NCBI GenBank assembly: GCA_945861535.1
Contig: CAMAUZ010000041.1
Coordinates: forward strand, 1-64,000
DNA from: Akkermansia muciniphila
Lineage (GTDB): Bacteria; Verrucomicrobiota; Verrucomicrobiia; Limisphaerales; BJHT01
Direction of reading: 5' to 3'
Length of the DNA stretch: 64,000 nucleotides
The position numbers were made by a program, and so were the translations under genes. Shown here in pieces: positions 37,267 to 45,233 of the stretch (positions are counted from its first letter, which is position 1; each line of letters begins with the position of its first letter). A model generated the notes under the pieces. That model saw nothing but the letters and a program-made list of their open reading frames with translations. It was not told the DNA's origin and made no database searches.

Positions 37267-38331
37267 TCACGCAGTCGCCGGAATCGGCGGCGGCGTTTGC
37301 CCCGCGGTCACGCGCGCCAACTGCCCGCAGGCGGCGGCGATGTCGGCCCCGAGTGAGTAGCGCGTGGTGACGGTGAAACCCTGTTCCCGCAGCGCCGCCG
37401 CGAACTCGGCGCGCCGCGCGGGATCGGTCGCGCCGAACGGGGCCGGGCCGTGGATGGCGTTGTAGGGAATCAGATTGATGTGCGCCTTCATTCCGCGCAG
37501 GAACTCGCCCAACGCCAGCACATCCGCGGCGGTGTCGTTCACATCGCGCAGCAGCAGATACTCGATCATCGGCAGCTCGCCTTGCAGCGCGGCCGCCTGC
37601 AGCAGCGCCTCGCGCAGCGCGCCCAACGAATGCCGGCGCGCGACGGGTATGAGGCGCTCACGCACGTCGGCCCGGGCGCTGTGCAAACTCAGCGCCAGGC
37701 GCAGGCGCGGAAAGCGTTTCGCGGCGCGCACCATCGCATCAGGAATGCCGACGGTGGAAACCAACATGCGGCGCGGATCAAGGTGCAGGCCCTCCGGCGC
37801 CGCGAGCAGGTCGAGCGCGCGGAACAATTCCGCTTCATTGTGAAACGGCTCGCCCATGCCCATGAACACGAGGTTCCGCACCTGCCGCCCCTCGGGCTGG
37901 AGGAGCAGATTCGCCTGCGTCACCTGGTCCAGAATCTCTGCGGCCCCGAGGTTGCGGCTCAATCCCAGCGTCCCCGTCGCGCAGAACGCGCACGCCGCCG
38001 CGCAGCCCGCCTGGGTCGAGACGCACAGGCTCGTGCGCCCGCTGGCGATGCGCAGGATGACCGACTCGATGAGTTCGCCGGTGCGCGTGCGGAAGAGCAG
38101 TTTCGTGGCCCCGTCGGCTTGCGAATCCTGCCGCGTCGCCAAGGTCAACGGATGAAAATCCACCTCGCGGGAAAACAGCGGGAGCGCCTCGGATGGCAGT
38201 TCCTTCAGCGCGTCGGCCGCGGTGAATTGCTTCTTGTGAAACGCGGTGCGGAAGCGCCGCACGAGAAACGGGTCCACCCGGCAGCGGCGGGCCAGCGCGT
38301 TGAGACCGGTGTGATCGTGGACGCTGATCAT
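37267..38331 (-). CDS. rlmN: 23S rRNA (adenine(2503)-C(2))-methyltransferase
   Basis: 354 residues. Radical-SAM enzyme that methylates A2503 of 23S rRNA and A37 of some tRNAs. Cluster Cys in GCAAACAFC (C110, C114, C117); the substrate-linked Cys C103 (SLCVSTQ) and the resolving Cys C335 (IAAACGQL) are present. GMGEPFHNE and STVGIPDAM are family marks. ATG 38331 overlaps the stop of the flavin-oxidase gene by 4 bases (ATGA), so they are probably coupled. Confidence 0.94.
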   Translation of the reverse strand: MISVHDHTGLNALARRCRVDPFLVRRFRTAFHKKQFTAADALKELPSEALPLFSREVDFHPLTLATRQDSQADGATKLLFRTRTGELIESVILRIASGRTSLCVSTQAGCAAACAFCATGTLGLSRNLGAAEILDQVTQANLLLQPEGRQVRNLVFMGMGEPFHNEAELFRALDLLAAPEGLHLDPRRMLVSTVGIPDAMVRAAKRFPRLRLALSLHSARADVRERLIPVARRHSLGALREALLQAAALQGELPMIEYLLLRDVNDTAADVLALGEFLRGMKAHINLIPYNAIHGPAPFGATDPARRAEFAAALREQGFTVTTRYSLGADIAAACGQLARVTAGQTPPPIPATA

Positions 38332-38855
38332 GCGCCGGATCTCCCCTGCGCCGCCGTCGGCCCTGCCGATGTCGCGATCGCCGCCGGGGGCGTCGTCGTC
38401 GCCGTCCCCGCCGAGAGCAGCACGTCGTGATATTCGAGCGCCCATTCGCACATGAAACGCACGCGGGTCGGGCGGATGCGATAGATGATCAACGCCGGAT
38501 TATCGAGCGAACCCAGGTATTGCCGCAGCAAGGGGCTGGCGTCCCAAATCTCCTGCAGCAGCGGGCGTTCGGTGACGATCTCGGCGACGCCGGAGAGGCG
38601 GACCTGATCGTGGTGCTCGTCGAGATAGCAAAGTTCCACCTTCGGATTGGCGGCGATTTCCGCCGTCTTGTGATAACTCCGCAGGTTCGCCACATACACC
38701 GTGAAGCCGTCGGTGCGCACCGGCGACACCGGCCGCACGCAGGGCTGATCGCCGGCGACTGTGGCGAGATGAGGAAAGCGGTCGGCCTGCACGACCGCGC
38801 GGGCGAGGGCTGCGACTTCCTCGGGCAGGATGGGCTTAACGGCTGGTTTCGACAT
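38328..38855 (-). CDS. Pyridoxamine 5'-phosphate oxidase-like protein
   Basis: 175 residues. Split-barrel flavin fold: FPHLATVAGDQPCVRPVSPV, TVYVANLRSYHKTAEIAANP, and VELCYLDEHHDQVRLSGVAE. A C-terminal Ala/Thr/Pro tail is unlike the core. Family members bind FMN or F420 and oxidise or reduce varied small molecules; the substrate is unknown. It may be the first gene of a pair with rlmN. Confidence 0.82.
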   Translation of the reverse strand: MSKPAVKPILPEEVAALARAVVQADRFPHLATVAGDQPCVRPVSPVRTDGFTVYVANLRSYHKTAEIAANPKVELCYLDEHHDQVRLSGVAEIVTERPLLQEIWDASPLLRQYLGSLDNPALIIYRIRPTRVRFMCEWALEYHDVLLSAGTATTTPPAAIATSAGPTAAQGRSGA

Positions 38856-39066
38856 GCCGCACTTTTACCAACCTCCCACGGAGAACTGAACAACTATTGA
38901 AGTGCTTTCCAAATCCGCCGTGGTAGGGCGCGTCTGTCCTCAGCGCGCCGCCGAACCATGCGGACGCTCCACCGGCGGGGATTCGTCGCCCCCCTCGATC
39001 TCTGTGCCTGCAATGCGCGGGGTATCTGTTTAGCCGTACCGATTCAGTCGGGCCGATCTTCTTCGA

Positions 39067-39192
39067 CCACAGAGACACGATGAACACAGAGAAGAACGAG
39101 GGATGGCATCGGCTCCAGGAAGTCACCGATCAGTGAAGGACGAACGACCAGCGAGTCCTTGGTTTTTCTCTGTGTTCATCGTGTCTCTGTGG
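39067..39192. repeat. Perfect 27-bp inverted repeat (CACAGAGACACGATG type)
   Basis: CCACAGAGACACGATGAACA... (39067-39093) is mirrored exactly at 39166-39192, with 72 bases between. A fragment of the arm (CACAGCGAAACGATGAACAC) also lies at 5038-5057 before family A copy 1. Confidence 0.9.
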
Positions 39193-39227
39193 TCCAAAAG
39201 GTTCGGTTCGACTGCAGGGTTACGGTT

Positions 39228-39436
39228 TAGCGCCAAAGGCGCGGACTTATTCCAGCCTGGGGCAACGCCCCACGAAGGGAGCCATTTACCATTTGAGCGC
39301 TGAAAGCGCGGTCCATCGCGGGGAAGAATCATCCTTCATCAGAAAGATAGAACGGGCTTTCAGCCCTGAATTTATTGGCTGGCATCTTACCTGGGGCGTT
39401 GCCCCAGGCTGGTATGAGCCGCGCCTTTGGCGCTAG
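39228..39436 (+). repeat. Family G element, copy 1 (209 bp)
   Basis: Bounded by TAGCGCCAAAGGCGCGG and its inverse. Inside are CCTGGGGCAACGCCCCA, GAGCGCTGAAAGCGCGG and GGGCTTTCAGCCCTGAATT hairpins in series, then CTGGGGCGTTGCCCCAGG. The copy at 53793-54000 is nearly the same 208 bases in the opposite orientation. Confidence 0.9.
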
Positions 39437-39574
39437 CCACATACTACGTGGGCGGCGATCTCCTTCCCGGCGCGCTTCGTGCGCCACGGCTGCCGAGCCA
39501 TCCGATCAGCGCCACTCCGTCGTCGTCGGCGTTTTGATTGCCACGCCAAAGTCGCGCCCCGTAAGCTCCGCACC

Positions 39575-41005
39575 ATGACAACCATTGGTGATTGTTCACG
39601 TCGCGCCCGCCGAGTCGGCGTCGGGCTGATCGCGGTGACGCTCGGCTTTGCGGCCTGCAAGCCGGCAAAAAAAGACGACGCCCCCGCCGCCGCCACGACC
39701 AACGCGCCGATCCCGAAGCCGCCGCCGTTCCCCGGTGCCGCGCGCCCGCCCAAGACGAACGCGCCCGCCGCGCCCAGCCCGTCCATCGTGACCACGAATC
39801 GCCCGGTGCCCCCGCCGCCCGCGCCCGTCACGATCACCAATCTTCCCGCGACTAATCTCCCCGCCCCCCCGGTCGTCCCCGTCGTGCCCGTCCGCACGCC
39901 GCCCACCAACCCGCCGCCCGTCGTCAAGCCCGTCGTCAAGCCCGTCGTCAAGCCCACCACCAACGCGCCAACGACCAGCGCGCTCCCCGCCACCGCGCCC
40001 CCGGTCGTCGTCACCGCGACCCCGCCCGTGCGTACGCAGATTCAGTTGCCGACGCCCAAGGCCACCAACGCGCCGCCCAAATTCAGCGTCGCGGAGATTC
40101 GCGCCAAAGCCGCCGAGGGAATGGCCGTGGCGCAATACAACCTCGGCGTCCTGTATTATCAGGGCCTGAACGACGTGAAGCAGGATTACGCCGAAGCGGC
40201 CCGGTGGTATCGCAAAGCGGCCGATCAGGCTTATCCCCAGGCCCTGTCCAATCTCGGCGTGATGTATGCGCGCGGACAATCCGTGCCGCAGGACCTCGCC
40301 GAAGCCGCGCGCCTCTACCGGCTGGCGGCGGAGAAAGGCGACGCGCTCGGGCAGAACAATCTCGCCGTCATGTGCGAAAACGGACACGGCGTTCCCAAGG
40401 ATTTTGTCGAGGCCGCCAAGTGGCATCGCAAAGCCGCCGAGCAGGGCTACGCGATGCCGCAATACAACCTCGGCAAGATGTATCTGCACGGCCGCGGCGT
40501 GCCGCAGGATTACGAGGAGGCCGCCCGCTGGATTCGTCGCGCCGCCGAGCAGGGCGAAGTCGAGGCACAGTCGGACATTGGCGTGATGCTCTACAGCGGC
40601 CAGGGCGTGTTGCAGAATTACGCCGAAGCCGCGCGGTGGTTTCAAAAATCCGCCGAACGCGGTTTCGCACCGGCGATGAATTACCTGTGGGAGGCCAACT
40701 ACAAGGGCCACGGCGTGAAGCAGGATTACGCCGAGGCCGCCAAGTGGGCGCAGAAATCCGCCGACGCCGGCACCCACGAAGGCATGGTGAATCTGGGCGT
40801 GATGTACGCCTACGGTCAGGGCGTGAAGAAGGATCTCGTCGAGGCCTACAAGTGGTTCACCATTGCCTTCAAACAAGGCAACTCCCGCGCCGGCGCCTAC
40901 CGCAACGAACTCGCCGAGCAGCTCGGGCCGGAAGACATTTTTGAAGGCCGCAAGCGCGCGAACGAATACAAGCTCCCCGTCCAGAAACGGGCGGGGCAAC
41001 GGTAG
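39575..41005 (+). CDS. Sel1-repeat lipoprotein-like protein
   Basis: 476 residues. N terminus GLIAVTLGFAACKPAKK looks like a lipobox with Cys28. Residues 37-165 are a Pro/Thr/Asn/Ala linker with tripled VVKP. Seven Sel1-type repeats follow (about 170-440), e.g. AQYNLGVLYYQGLNDVKQDY and LGVMYAYGQGVKKDLVEAYK. Sel1 repeats form protein-binding alpha-solenoids. Probably anchored in the outer or inner membrane, with the linker reaching into the periplasm. Partners unknown. Confidence 0.85.
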   Translation: MTTIGDCSRRARRVGVGLIAVTLGFAACKPAKKDDAPAAATTNAPIPKPPPFPGAARPPKTNAPAAPSPSIVTTNRPVPPPPAPVTITNLPATNLPAPPVVPVVPVRTPPTNPPPVVKPVVKPVVKPTTNAPTTSALPATAPPVVVTATPPVRTQIQLPTPKATNAPPKFSVAEIRAKAAEGMAVAQYNLGVLYYQGLNDVKQDYAEAARWYRKAADQAYPQALSNLGVMYARGQSVPQDLAEAARLYRLAAEKGDALGQNNLAVMCENGHGVPKDFVEAAKWHRKAAEQGYAMPQYNLGKMYLHGRGVPQDYEEAARWIRRAAEQGEVEAQSDIGVMLYSGQGVLQNYAEAARWFQKSAERGFAPAMNYLWEANYKGHGVKQDYAEAAKWAQKSADAGTHEGMVNLGVMYAYGQGVKKDLVEAYKWFTIAFKQGNSRAGAYRNELAEQLGPEDIFEGRKRANEYKLPVQKRAGQR

Positions 41006-41064
41006 GAGGCGGGCAGGAGCAGGCCGGCAGAAAAATAGGGGCAGAAAAATGGGGGCCCCGGAGG

Positions 41065-41341
41065 GGGCGCATCTCAGTTTTTTGCAATGACGCGGCACGG
41101 TCCTGGCCGTCCCGGAGGGACGACTGAGAATAGCCCAGCACTTGAGTGCTGGGTATGCGGTGATGCCACCCGCAAGTCCCGCAGGAACGACCGAGGCATC
41201 GGTCAGTTGGGTCGGTCGTCCCTGTCGGGACTTGTTTCTACCACCATCGCTGACCCAGCACTGAAGTGCTGGGCTATTTTCACATGTCCCTCCGGGACTG
41301 CTGGAAGTGGTCTCGGTGTTGCAAGAAACTGAGCTGCGCCC
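41065..41341. repeat. Element bounded by 22-bp terminal inverted repeats, interior type 2
   Basis: Left end GGGCGCATCTCAGTTTTTTG..., right end TGCAAGAAACTGAGCTGCGC..., matching the ends of the element at 52500-52768. The interior differs: CCCGGAGGGAC, CAGCACTTGAGTGCTGGG and their inverses, itself nearly symmetrical. Confidence 0.8.
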
Positions 41342-41522
41342 CCCCCCGGAGGGGAATCTTGCGGTTCATCGCGGAATGCCAGGCCCGCGGCGCGCTGCGG
41401 ACAGACGCGCCCTACCAGCCGCAGGCAGTTCCAAACTTCCCAGTTCACAAGTTCTTCGCCACAAAGCCCCCCGCCTTTCCCATCCCCATTTTTCTGCCCC
41501 CCTATTTTTCTGCCAGCTCCCC

Positions 41523-41558
41523 TCGGAAAACAAAAAGGCCCGCTCCTGCGAGCGGGCC
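41523..41558 (-). terminator. Intrinsic terminator of the PSCyt1-LRR gene
   Basis: Read on the minus strand, GGCCCGCTC-GCAG-GAGCGGGCC forms a 9-bp stem with a 4-base loop, followed by TTTTTGTTTTCC. It lies 28 bases after the stop codon. Confidence 0.9.
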
Positions 41559-41586
41559 GTGACCAAACATCCTGCCTGCGAGCGGA

Positions 41587-42720
41587 CTACTTCTTCTCGT
41601 CCTTCTTCACCTCAGCCTTCTTCGGCTCTTCCTTCTTCGCGTCCGGCTTCTTGGGTTCGTCCTTTTTCGGTTCGTCCTTTTTGGCGTCCGGCTTCTTCGG
41701 CTCCTCTTTTTTCACCTCGGGCTTTTTCGCTTCTTCCTTCTTCGCCTCGGGTTTCTTGGGGTCCTCTTTTTTCGGCTCGGCGGGCTTGATGATCGTCGCC
41801 AGATCCCAGCCGCGGTTGATGTCCGTCTTGGCCAGCCCCGCCTTCAGTTTCTTCGCACCGTCATCCGTGACCTTGGTCTGCCAGAGGTACAGGTTCCGCA
41901 GGTTTTTGAAGCCCTTGAGATTGTCGATCGCCGCGTCCGTGACCTTGGTGTTGTAGAGGTTCAGATAGACCAAATTCTCCAAGCCGGTCAGTTGCGCCAC
42001 GCCCGCGTCGCCGACGCCGGTGTTTTCCAGATGCAGGCTCAGGAGATTCTTCAAGCCCTTGAGATTCACCAACCCGGCGTCCGTCACCTTGGTTCCCGCC
42101 AGATTCAGATACACGAGGCTCGGCACATCCTTGAGCTGGGCGAGTGTGGCGTCGGTCACGTTGGTGCCCATCAGGCCGAGGTTGGCTTCCATCCACGTCA
42201 CGTTCATCGCGACCGGGCGGATCGGAATCCCGGCGGCCTCGAGCTTCTTGATCGCGGCCAGTTCCTCCGCTGCGGGCTTGAAGGCTTTGAGCTTGGCGAA
42301 GTCGTCGGTGGGACCGGCGGTGGGCTTGGGCGCGTTCTTATCGACGGGCCAGTCGGCACCCTGGTTGATCCAGTTTTTCACCAGTTCGATCTGCGCCTTG
42401 GTGAGCGGGTCGCCCTTCTTGGGCATGATGTCGTCGTGCCCCGCGGGCAGGATGACGCGCTTGTAGAAATCGCTCGTCTCCGCCTTGCCGGGGACGATGG
42501 ACGGACCGCTCTCGCCGCCCTTGATCGCCGCCTCGCGTGTGTCCAGGCGCAGCTTGCCCTTCTGCTTTTCCGCGCCGTGGCATTCGACGCAGGACTTCTG
42601 GAGGATCGGTTGGATTTCCTTGGCGAAGTCCACCTTCGCGGCGGGGGCGGCCGCGGCCTGCGCGAAGCTCGCGCAGAGCAAGCCGGCGGCCACAATGCTG
42701 GTTTTTTTGATGGTGTTCAT
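41587..42720 (-). CDS. PSCyt1 cytochrome-domain protein with leucine-rich repeats and Lys/Glu/Pro tail
   Basis: 377 residues. Signal peptide (IVAAGLLCASFAQAAAA), PSCyt1 domain (30-125; heme motif CVECH at C44-C47-H48, IMPKKGDPLTKAQIELVKNW), then five to six leucine-rich repeats (about 180-305; VYLNLAGTKVTDAGLVNLKG) and a 60-residue tail of KKEEPKKPDAKK-type repeats. PSCyt1 is a typical planctomycete/verrucomicrobial c-type cytochrome domain of unknown redox partner. The tail has about even Lys and Glu and may bind surfaces or nucleic acid. Ends at a clear intrinsic terminator. Confidence 0.88.
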   Translation of the reverse strand: MNTIKKTSIVAAGLLCASFAQAAAAPAAKVDFAKEIQPILQKSCVECHGAEKQKGKLRLDTREAAIKGGESGPSIVPGKAETSDFYKRVILPAGHDDIMPKKGDPLTKAQIELVKNWINQGADWPVDKNAPKPTAGPTDDFAKLKAFKPAAEELAAIKKLEAAGIPIRPVAMNVTWMEANLGLMGTNVTDATLAQLKDVPSLVYLNLAGTKVTDAGLVNLKGLKNLLSLHLENTGVGDAGVAQLTGLENLVYLNLYNTKVTDAAIDNLKGFKNLRNLYLWQTKVTDDGAKKLKAGLAKTDINRGWDLATIIKPAEPKKEDPKKPEAKKEEAKKPEVKKEEPKKPDAKKDEPKKDEPKKPDAKKEEPKKAEVKKDEKK

Positions 42721-42883
42721 ATCTGAGGTTTTGATTTTGGGAAACGGGTGCTTCGGTTCAGTGGGAAGCGTGTGGGTCTTTGTGATTCAAATGCGACGGG
42801 GAGACAACTGAATTGTGGTCCGCCGATTGTCCGGGGCGACAGGACGCGGTCATTGGTCCCCACGGCCGGCGATCCTTCCGGCT

Positions 42884-43828
42884 TTATTGCAACTTCCAAT
42901 ACGCGAGCGCATTGGCTGGGGTTGTGATGCTGCCGAAAGTGATTGGACTGGTCTTGTCCACCAATTCCGCACGGCCATCAACAAAGCTGATCATGGTCTT
43001 GCCGTTGTGTTCGACCCCGATGTTGGGAGCGTAGTGGGGAGGATTATAGTTGGCAGGATTGGTGGGATCGCCGCCGTTAAACGCCGCAACGGCCAGTGGG
43101 TAGCTCGCCGGCGTTGTGCTGTAAGCATACCAAGCCATGCTGAAAGGCGTCCCGACGAAATTGATACCGGACAGGGTGCTGGTTTCGTAGCTGAACACTT
43201 TTTCAGCGGGTTTATCAACGGAGGTAAGCAGCGTTGGGTTCGTTTGCGTACCTCCACCGGCGAATTGAGGGACAGGGACTGGCCCCAAACCAGCTCCTCC
43301 AAGGTAGGGATTCAGCCGATAACGCGGACTGGCGACAAACTTCATATTGGCAAATCTGAAAACGACATTGGGAATCATGCGCGGGTCATCATGGGGTTGC
43401 CCCGGACAGTCGTAATTGTTGTTGCTAACTTTGCCGGTAGAACGGGTGTTGATAACCACCGATGGAGCATCCTCTGGAGTGGTCAGGTAAGGCGAAAGCA
43501 GCGAACCCCCTTCAGAAGCACTGTAGTAAGGTTCCATAGTCCCCGGTAATCCGGCGGTCCCAAATCCCCACGCGTAGGGCAACCGGTCATCCTGATCACT
43601 GGCGTAGAGCTGGGCCGAGAGCCCCCACTGTTTGGTGTTGTTCATGCACAGCGAACCCTTGGCCTTCTTCTTCGCGCTGCCGAGCGCGGGCAGCAGCATG
43701 GAGGCGAGGATGCCGATGATGGCGATCACGACCAGCAGTTCGATCAGCGTGAAACCATCCCGATGGGAGCGGCGTGAGGAACGCGCCATGAAAGAACCCG
43801 ACACCGTGGAAGGAGATTGGGAGTGCAT
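42884..43828 (-). CDS. Type II/IV pseudopilin-like protein (prepilin N-methylation motif)
   Basis: 314 residues. The N terminus has [20 protein letters not shown] followed by [16 protein letters not shown], the standard prepilin peptidase site (cut before Phe) and assembly helix. The rest is the globular domain common in Planctomycetes/Verrucomicrobia ([53 protein letters not shown], close to the H-x9-DG type). Probably part of a type II secretion-like pseudopilus. The frame allows ATG 43828; ATG 43789 ([12 protein letters not shown]) is nearer to the motif and perhaps the true start. No secretion genes are adjacent. Confidence 0.88.
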   Translation of the reverse strand: MHSQSPSTVSGSFMARSSRRSHRDGFTLIELLVVIAIIGILASMLLPALGSAKKKAKGSLCMNNTKQWGLSAQLYASDQDDRLPYAWGFGTAGLPGTMEPYYSASEGGSLLSPYLTTPEDAPSVVINTRSTGKVSNNNYDCPGQPHDDPRMIPNVVFRFANMKFVASPRYRLNPYLGGAGLGPVPVPQFAGGGTQTNPTLLTSVDKPAEKVFSYETSTLSGINFVGTPFSMAWYAYSTTPASYPLAVAAFNGGDPTNPANYNPPHYAPNIGVEHNGKTMISFVDGRAELVDKTSPITFGSITTPANALAYWKLQ

Positions 43829-44154
43829 GGCGTCTCTCGACCCTGCGCGTCGCGCATTTCTTCACCCTCATTGCGGGGAACCTTGCGACGGGGCGCATCC
43901 GCGCACGGCCCCGCGTAGCGCAGGTTTCCCAACCTGCTGTATCGCCGATTTCCAAACGGCAGCGGCCGCGGGATTTCGGGCGCGCGCGACATGCCAGGAC
44001 GTTGCGGGTGCCCGGTGCCAGCGGGTTTAGAAACCCGCGATACAGCAGACTTGGAAGTCTGCGCTACGCGGACCAGTGCGCGAATGCGTCCTTTGCGAGG
44101 GAGTGCCGCGCCCGTTCCGCAACACGCCAACTCACCGCGCGCCGCGCGCGCGCC
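43829..44154. other. Gap with family F copy 2
   Basis: About 325 bases, mostly the family F element 43913-44069. No gene. A possible promoter for the pseudopilin gene cannot be placed. Confidence 0.65.
43913..44069. repeat. Family F inverted repeat, copy 2
   Basis: GCGTAGCGCAGGTTTCCCAA... at the left pairs with ...CTTGGAAGTCTGCGCTACGC at the right; the inner part keeps GCTGTATCGCCGATT and its inverse as in copy 1 (27562-27699). Confidence 0.85.
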
Positions 44155-44922
44155 TCACGGCTGCTTCGGTTTCACAAACGGCGCCAGCTCCCGCACTGCG
44201 ATCACCCGGCAGCCCTGCGCCTTCAGGTGCGCCAAATACGCCTCAAACTTCGCCGGCTCCGTGCTGACCCATGGATGCTTCAGGTCCGGCACGCCATGAA
44301 ACGTCAGCACCGCGATCTTCCCATCCTTCGCCTGCGCCACCGCCGCCTTGAACTGCTCGAGCGTCGAGTCCGGCTTGCCATCAAACACCTGCGGCATCGT
44401 CAACGGCTCGTCCGCGACGGGATCAAACGCGCGCGCCCCGCCCGCCCGCGCAAACCGATACCCGCGCTCGCGCAGCAACTTCACCGCCGCCGGACTGGTC
44501 TGGTAGCCCGGATAACAAAAGCTCGTGGGCCGCGCGATGCCGTTCGTCGCGCATTGCCTCTCGATGTGCTCGACGTCCGCCGCGAGCTGCTCTGGCGTCT
44601 GCCGCGGCACGGCGGCGTGACGGCGCGTGTGATTGCCAATCTCGAAGCCCGCGGCATCCAGCGCGCGGATTTGCTCCCACGTCATGTAGTTCGTCTTGTC
44701 CATGGAAAACTCGAAGCCCTCGGTGATGAAAAAGGTCGCGCCAAAACCATGCTTCTTCAGCAGCGGCGCGACGAACGTGGCATGGCTCGCCACCGAATCA
44801 TCGAACGTCAGCACCACCGTCCCGTCCGGCACCGGCCGCCGCTCCTCCGTCATTCCGAACCCCGGGAGCAACAGCAGAACGGCCAGGCAAAATGGGTTCA
44901 CTTTCAAATGAGAAATAATCAC
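44155..44922 (-). CDS. Polysaccharide deacetylase (NodB fold), exported
   Basis: 255 residues from GTG 44922, which has GGAAGG upstream as a good ribosome site. N-terminal membrane or signal segment (FCLAVLLLLPGFG). NodB motifs: VVLTFDDSVASH (catalytic Asp pair), IGNHTRRHA (metal His), FCYPGYQ, and LTFHGVPD near the end. Likely removes N- or O-acetyl groups from a polysaccharide in the periplasm. It is divergent from the sulfatase pair with about 310 bases between, mostly repeat. Confidence 0.85.
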   Translation of the reverse strand: MIISHLKVNPFCLAVLLLLPGFGMTEERRPVPDGTVVLTFDDSVASHATFVAPLLKKHGFGATFFITEGFEFSMDKTNYMTWEQIRALDAAGFEIGNHTRRHAAVPRQTPEQLAADVEHIERQCATNGIARPTSFCYPGYQTSPAAVKLLRERGYRFARAGGARAFDPVADEPLTMPQVFDGKPDSTLEQFKAAVAQAKDGKIAVLTFHGVPDLKHPWVSTEPAKFEAYLAHLKAQGCRVIAVRELAPFVKPKQP

Positions 44923-45233
44923 CCGCGAACCTTCCCACGCCAGACAGCTCCTTGGCAATCGCGACCGCCCGCCAAGCTCCTGCTCCGCACCATCGCGCCG
45001 TGAACGCACAAAAATTTTTGGCAGGGGAATTTGGGGCAAAGGAATGGAGGCAAAGGAATGGAGACAGAGCGGCTGATGCCCTTGCCCACATTCCTTTGCC
45101 TCCATTCCTTTGCCTTAAATTCCCCTGCCCCAAATTCCCCTGCCAAAAATCCCTGTCGCATTCCCATGCCCTTTCAACTTCCGGTTTCGCCGCCACCCGT
45201 CACACTCCCCGCATCATTTCGCCCCAGCCGCCC
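44923..45233. other. Divergent gap with a word-type inverted repeat
   Basis: About 310 bases between deacetylase and sulfatase starts, with the repeat 45014-45150. Promoters for both directions are expected at its edges. Confidence 0.6.
45014..45150. repeat. Inverted word repeat GCAAAGGAATGGAG / CTCCATTCCTTTGC
   Basis: ATTTTTGGCAGGGGAATTTG... and GGCAAAGGAATGGAGG units (45014-45060) are mirrored at 45089-45150 by CATTCCTTTGCCTCCATTCC and AATTCCCCTGCC units, with one extra unit on the right. Confidence 0.85.

Larger units (their letters stand above)
38856..39574. other. Gene-free stretch with family I, M and G repeats
   Basis: About 720 bases. GGTAGGGCGCGTCTGTCC plus CAGCGCGCCG (from 38921) belongs with the arms at 59242-59328. 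A perfect 27-base inverted repeat is at 39067-39192 and family G copy 1 at 39228-39436. Promoters for the Sel1 gene and the minus-strand pair must lie here. Confidence 0.65.
41006..41586. other. Gene-free stretch filled by a nested inverted repeat
   Basis: About 580 bases between converging genes. Outer arms at 41026-41055 and 41484-41514; next, the 22-base TIR pair 41065-41086 and 41320-41341; then CCCGGAGGG hairpins and CCAGCACTTGAGTGCTGG words. An intrinsic terminator for the minus-strand gene is at 41523-41558. Confidence 0.75.

Noticed and set aside
36789-38855. Chromosome origin near rpmH
   Set aside because: dnaA is absent, rlmN follows instead, and no DnaA-box cluster is visible in 36927-37266.
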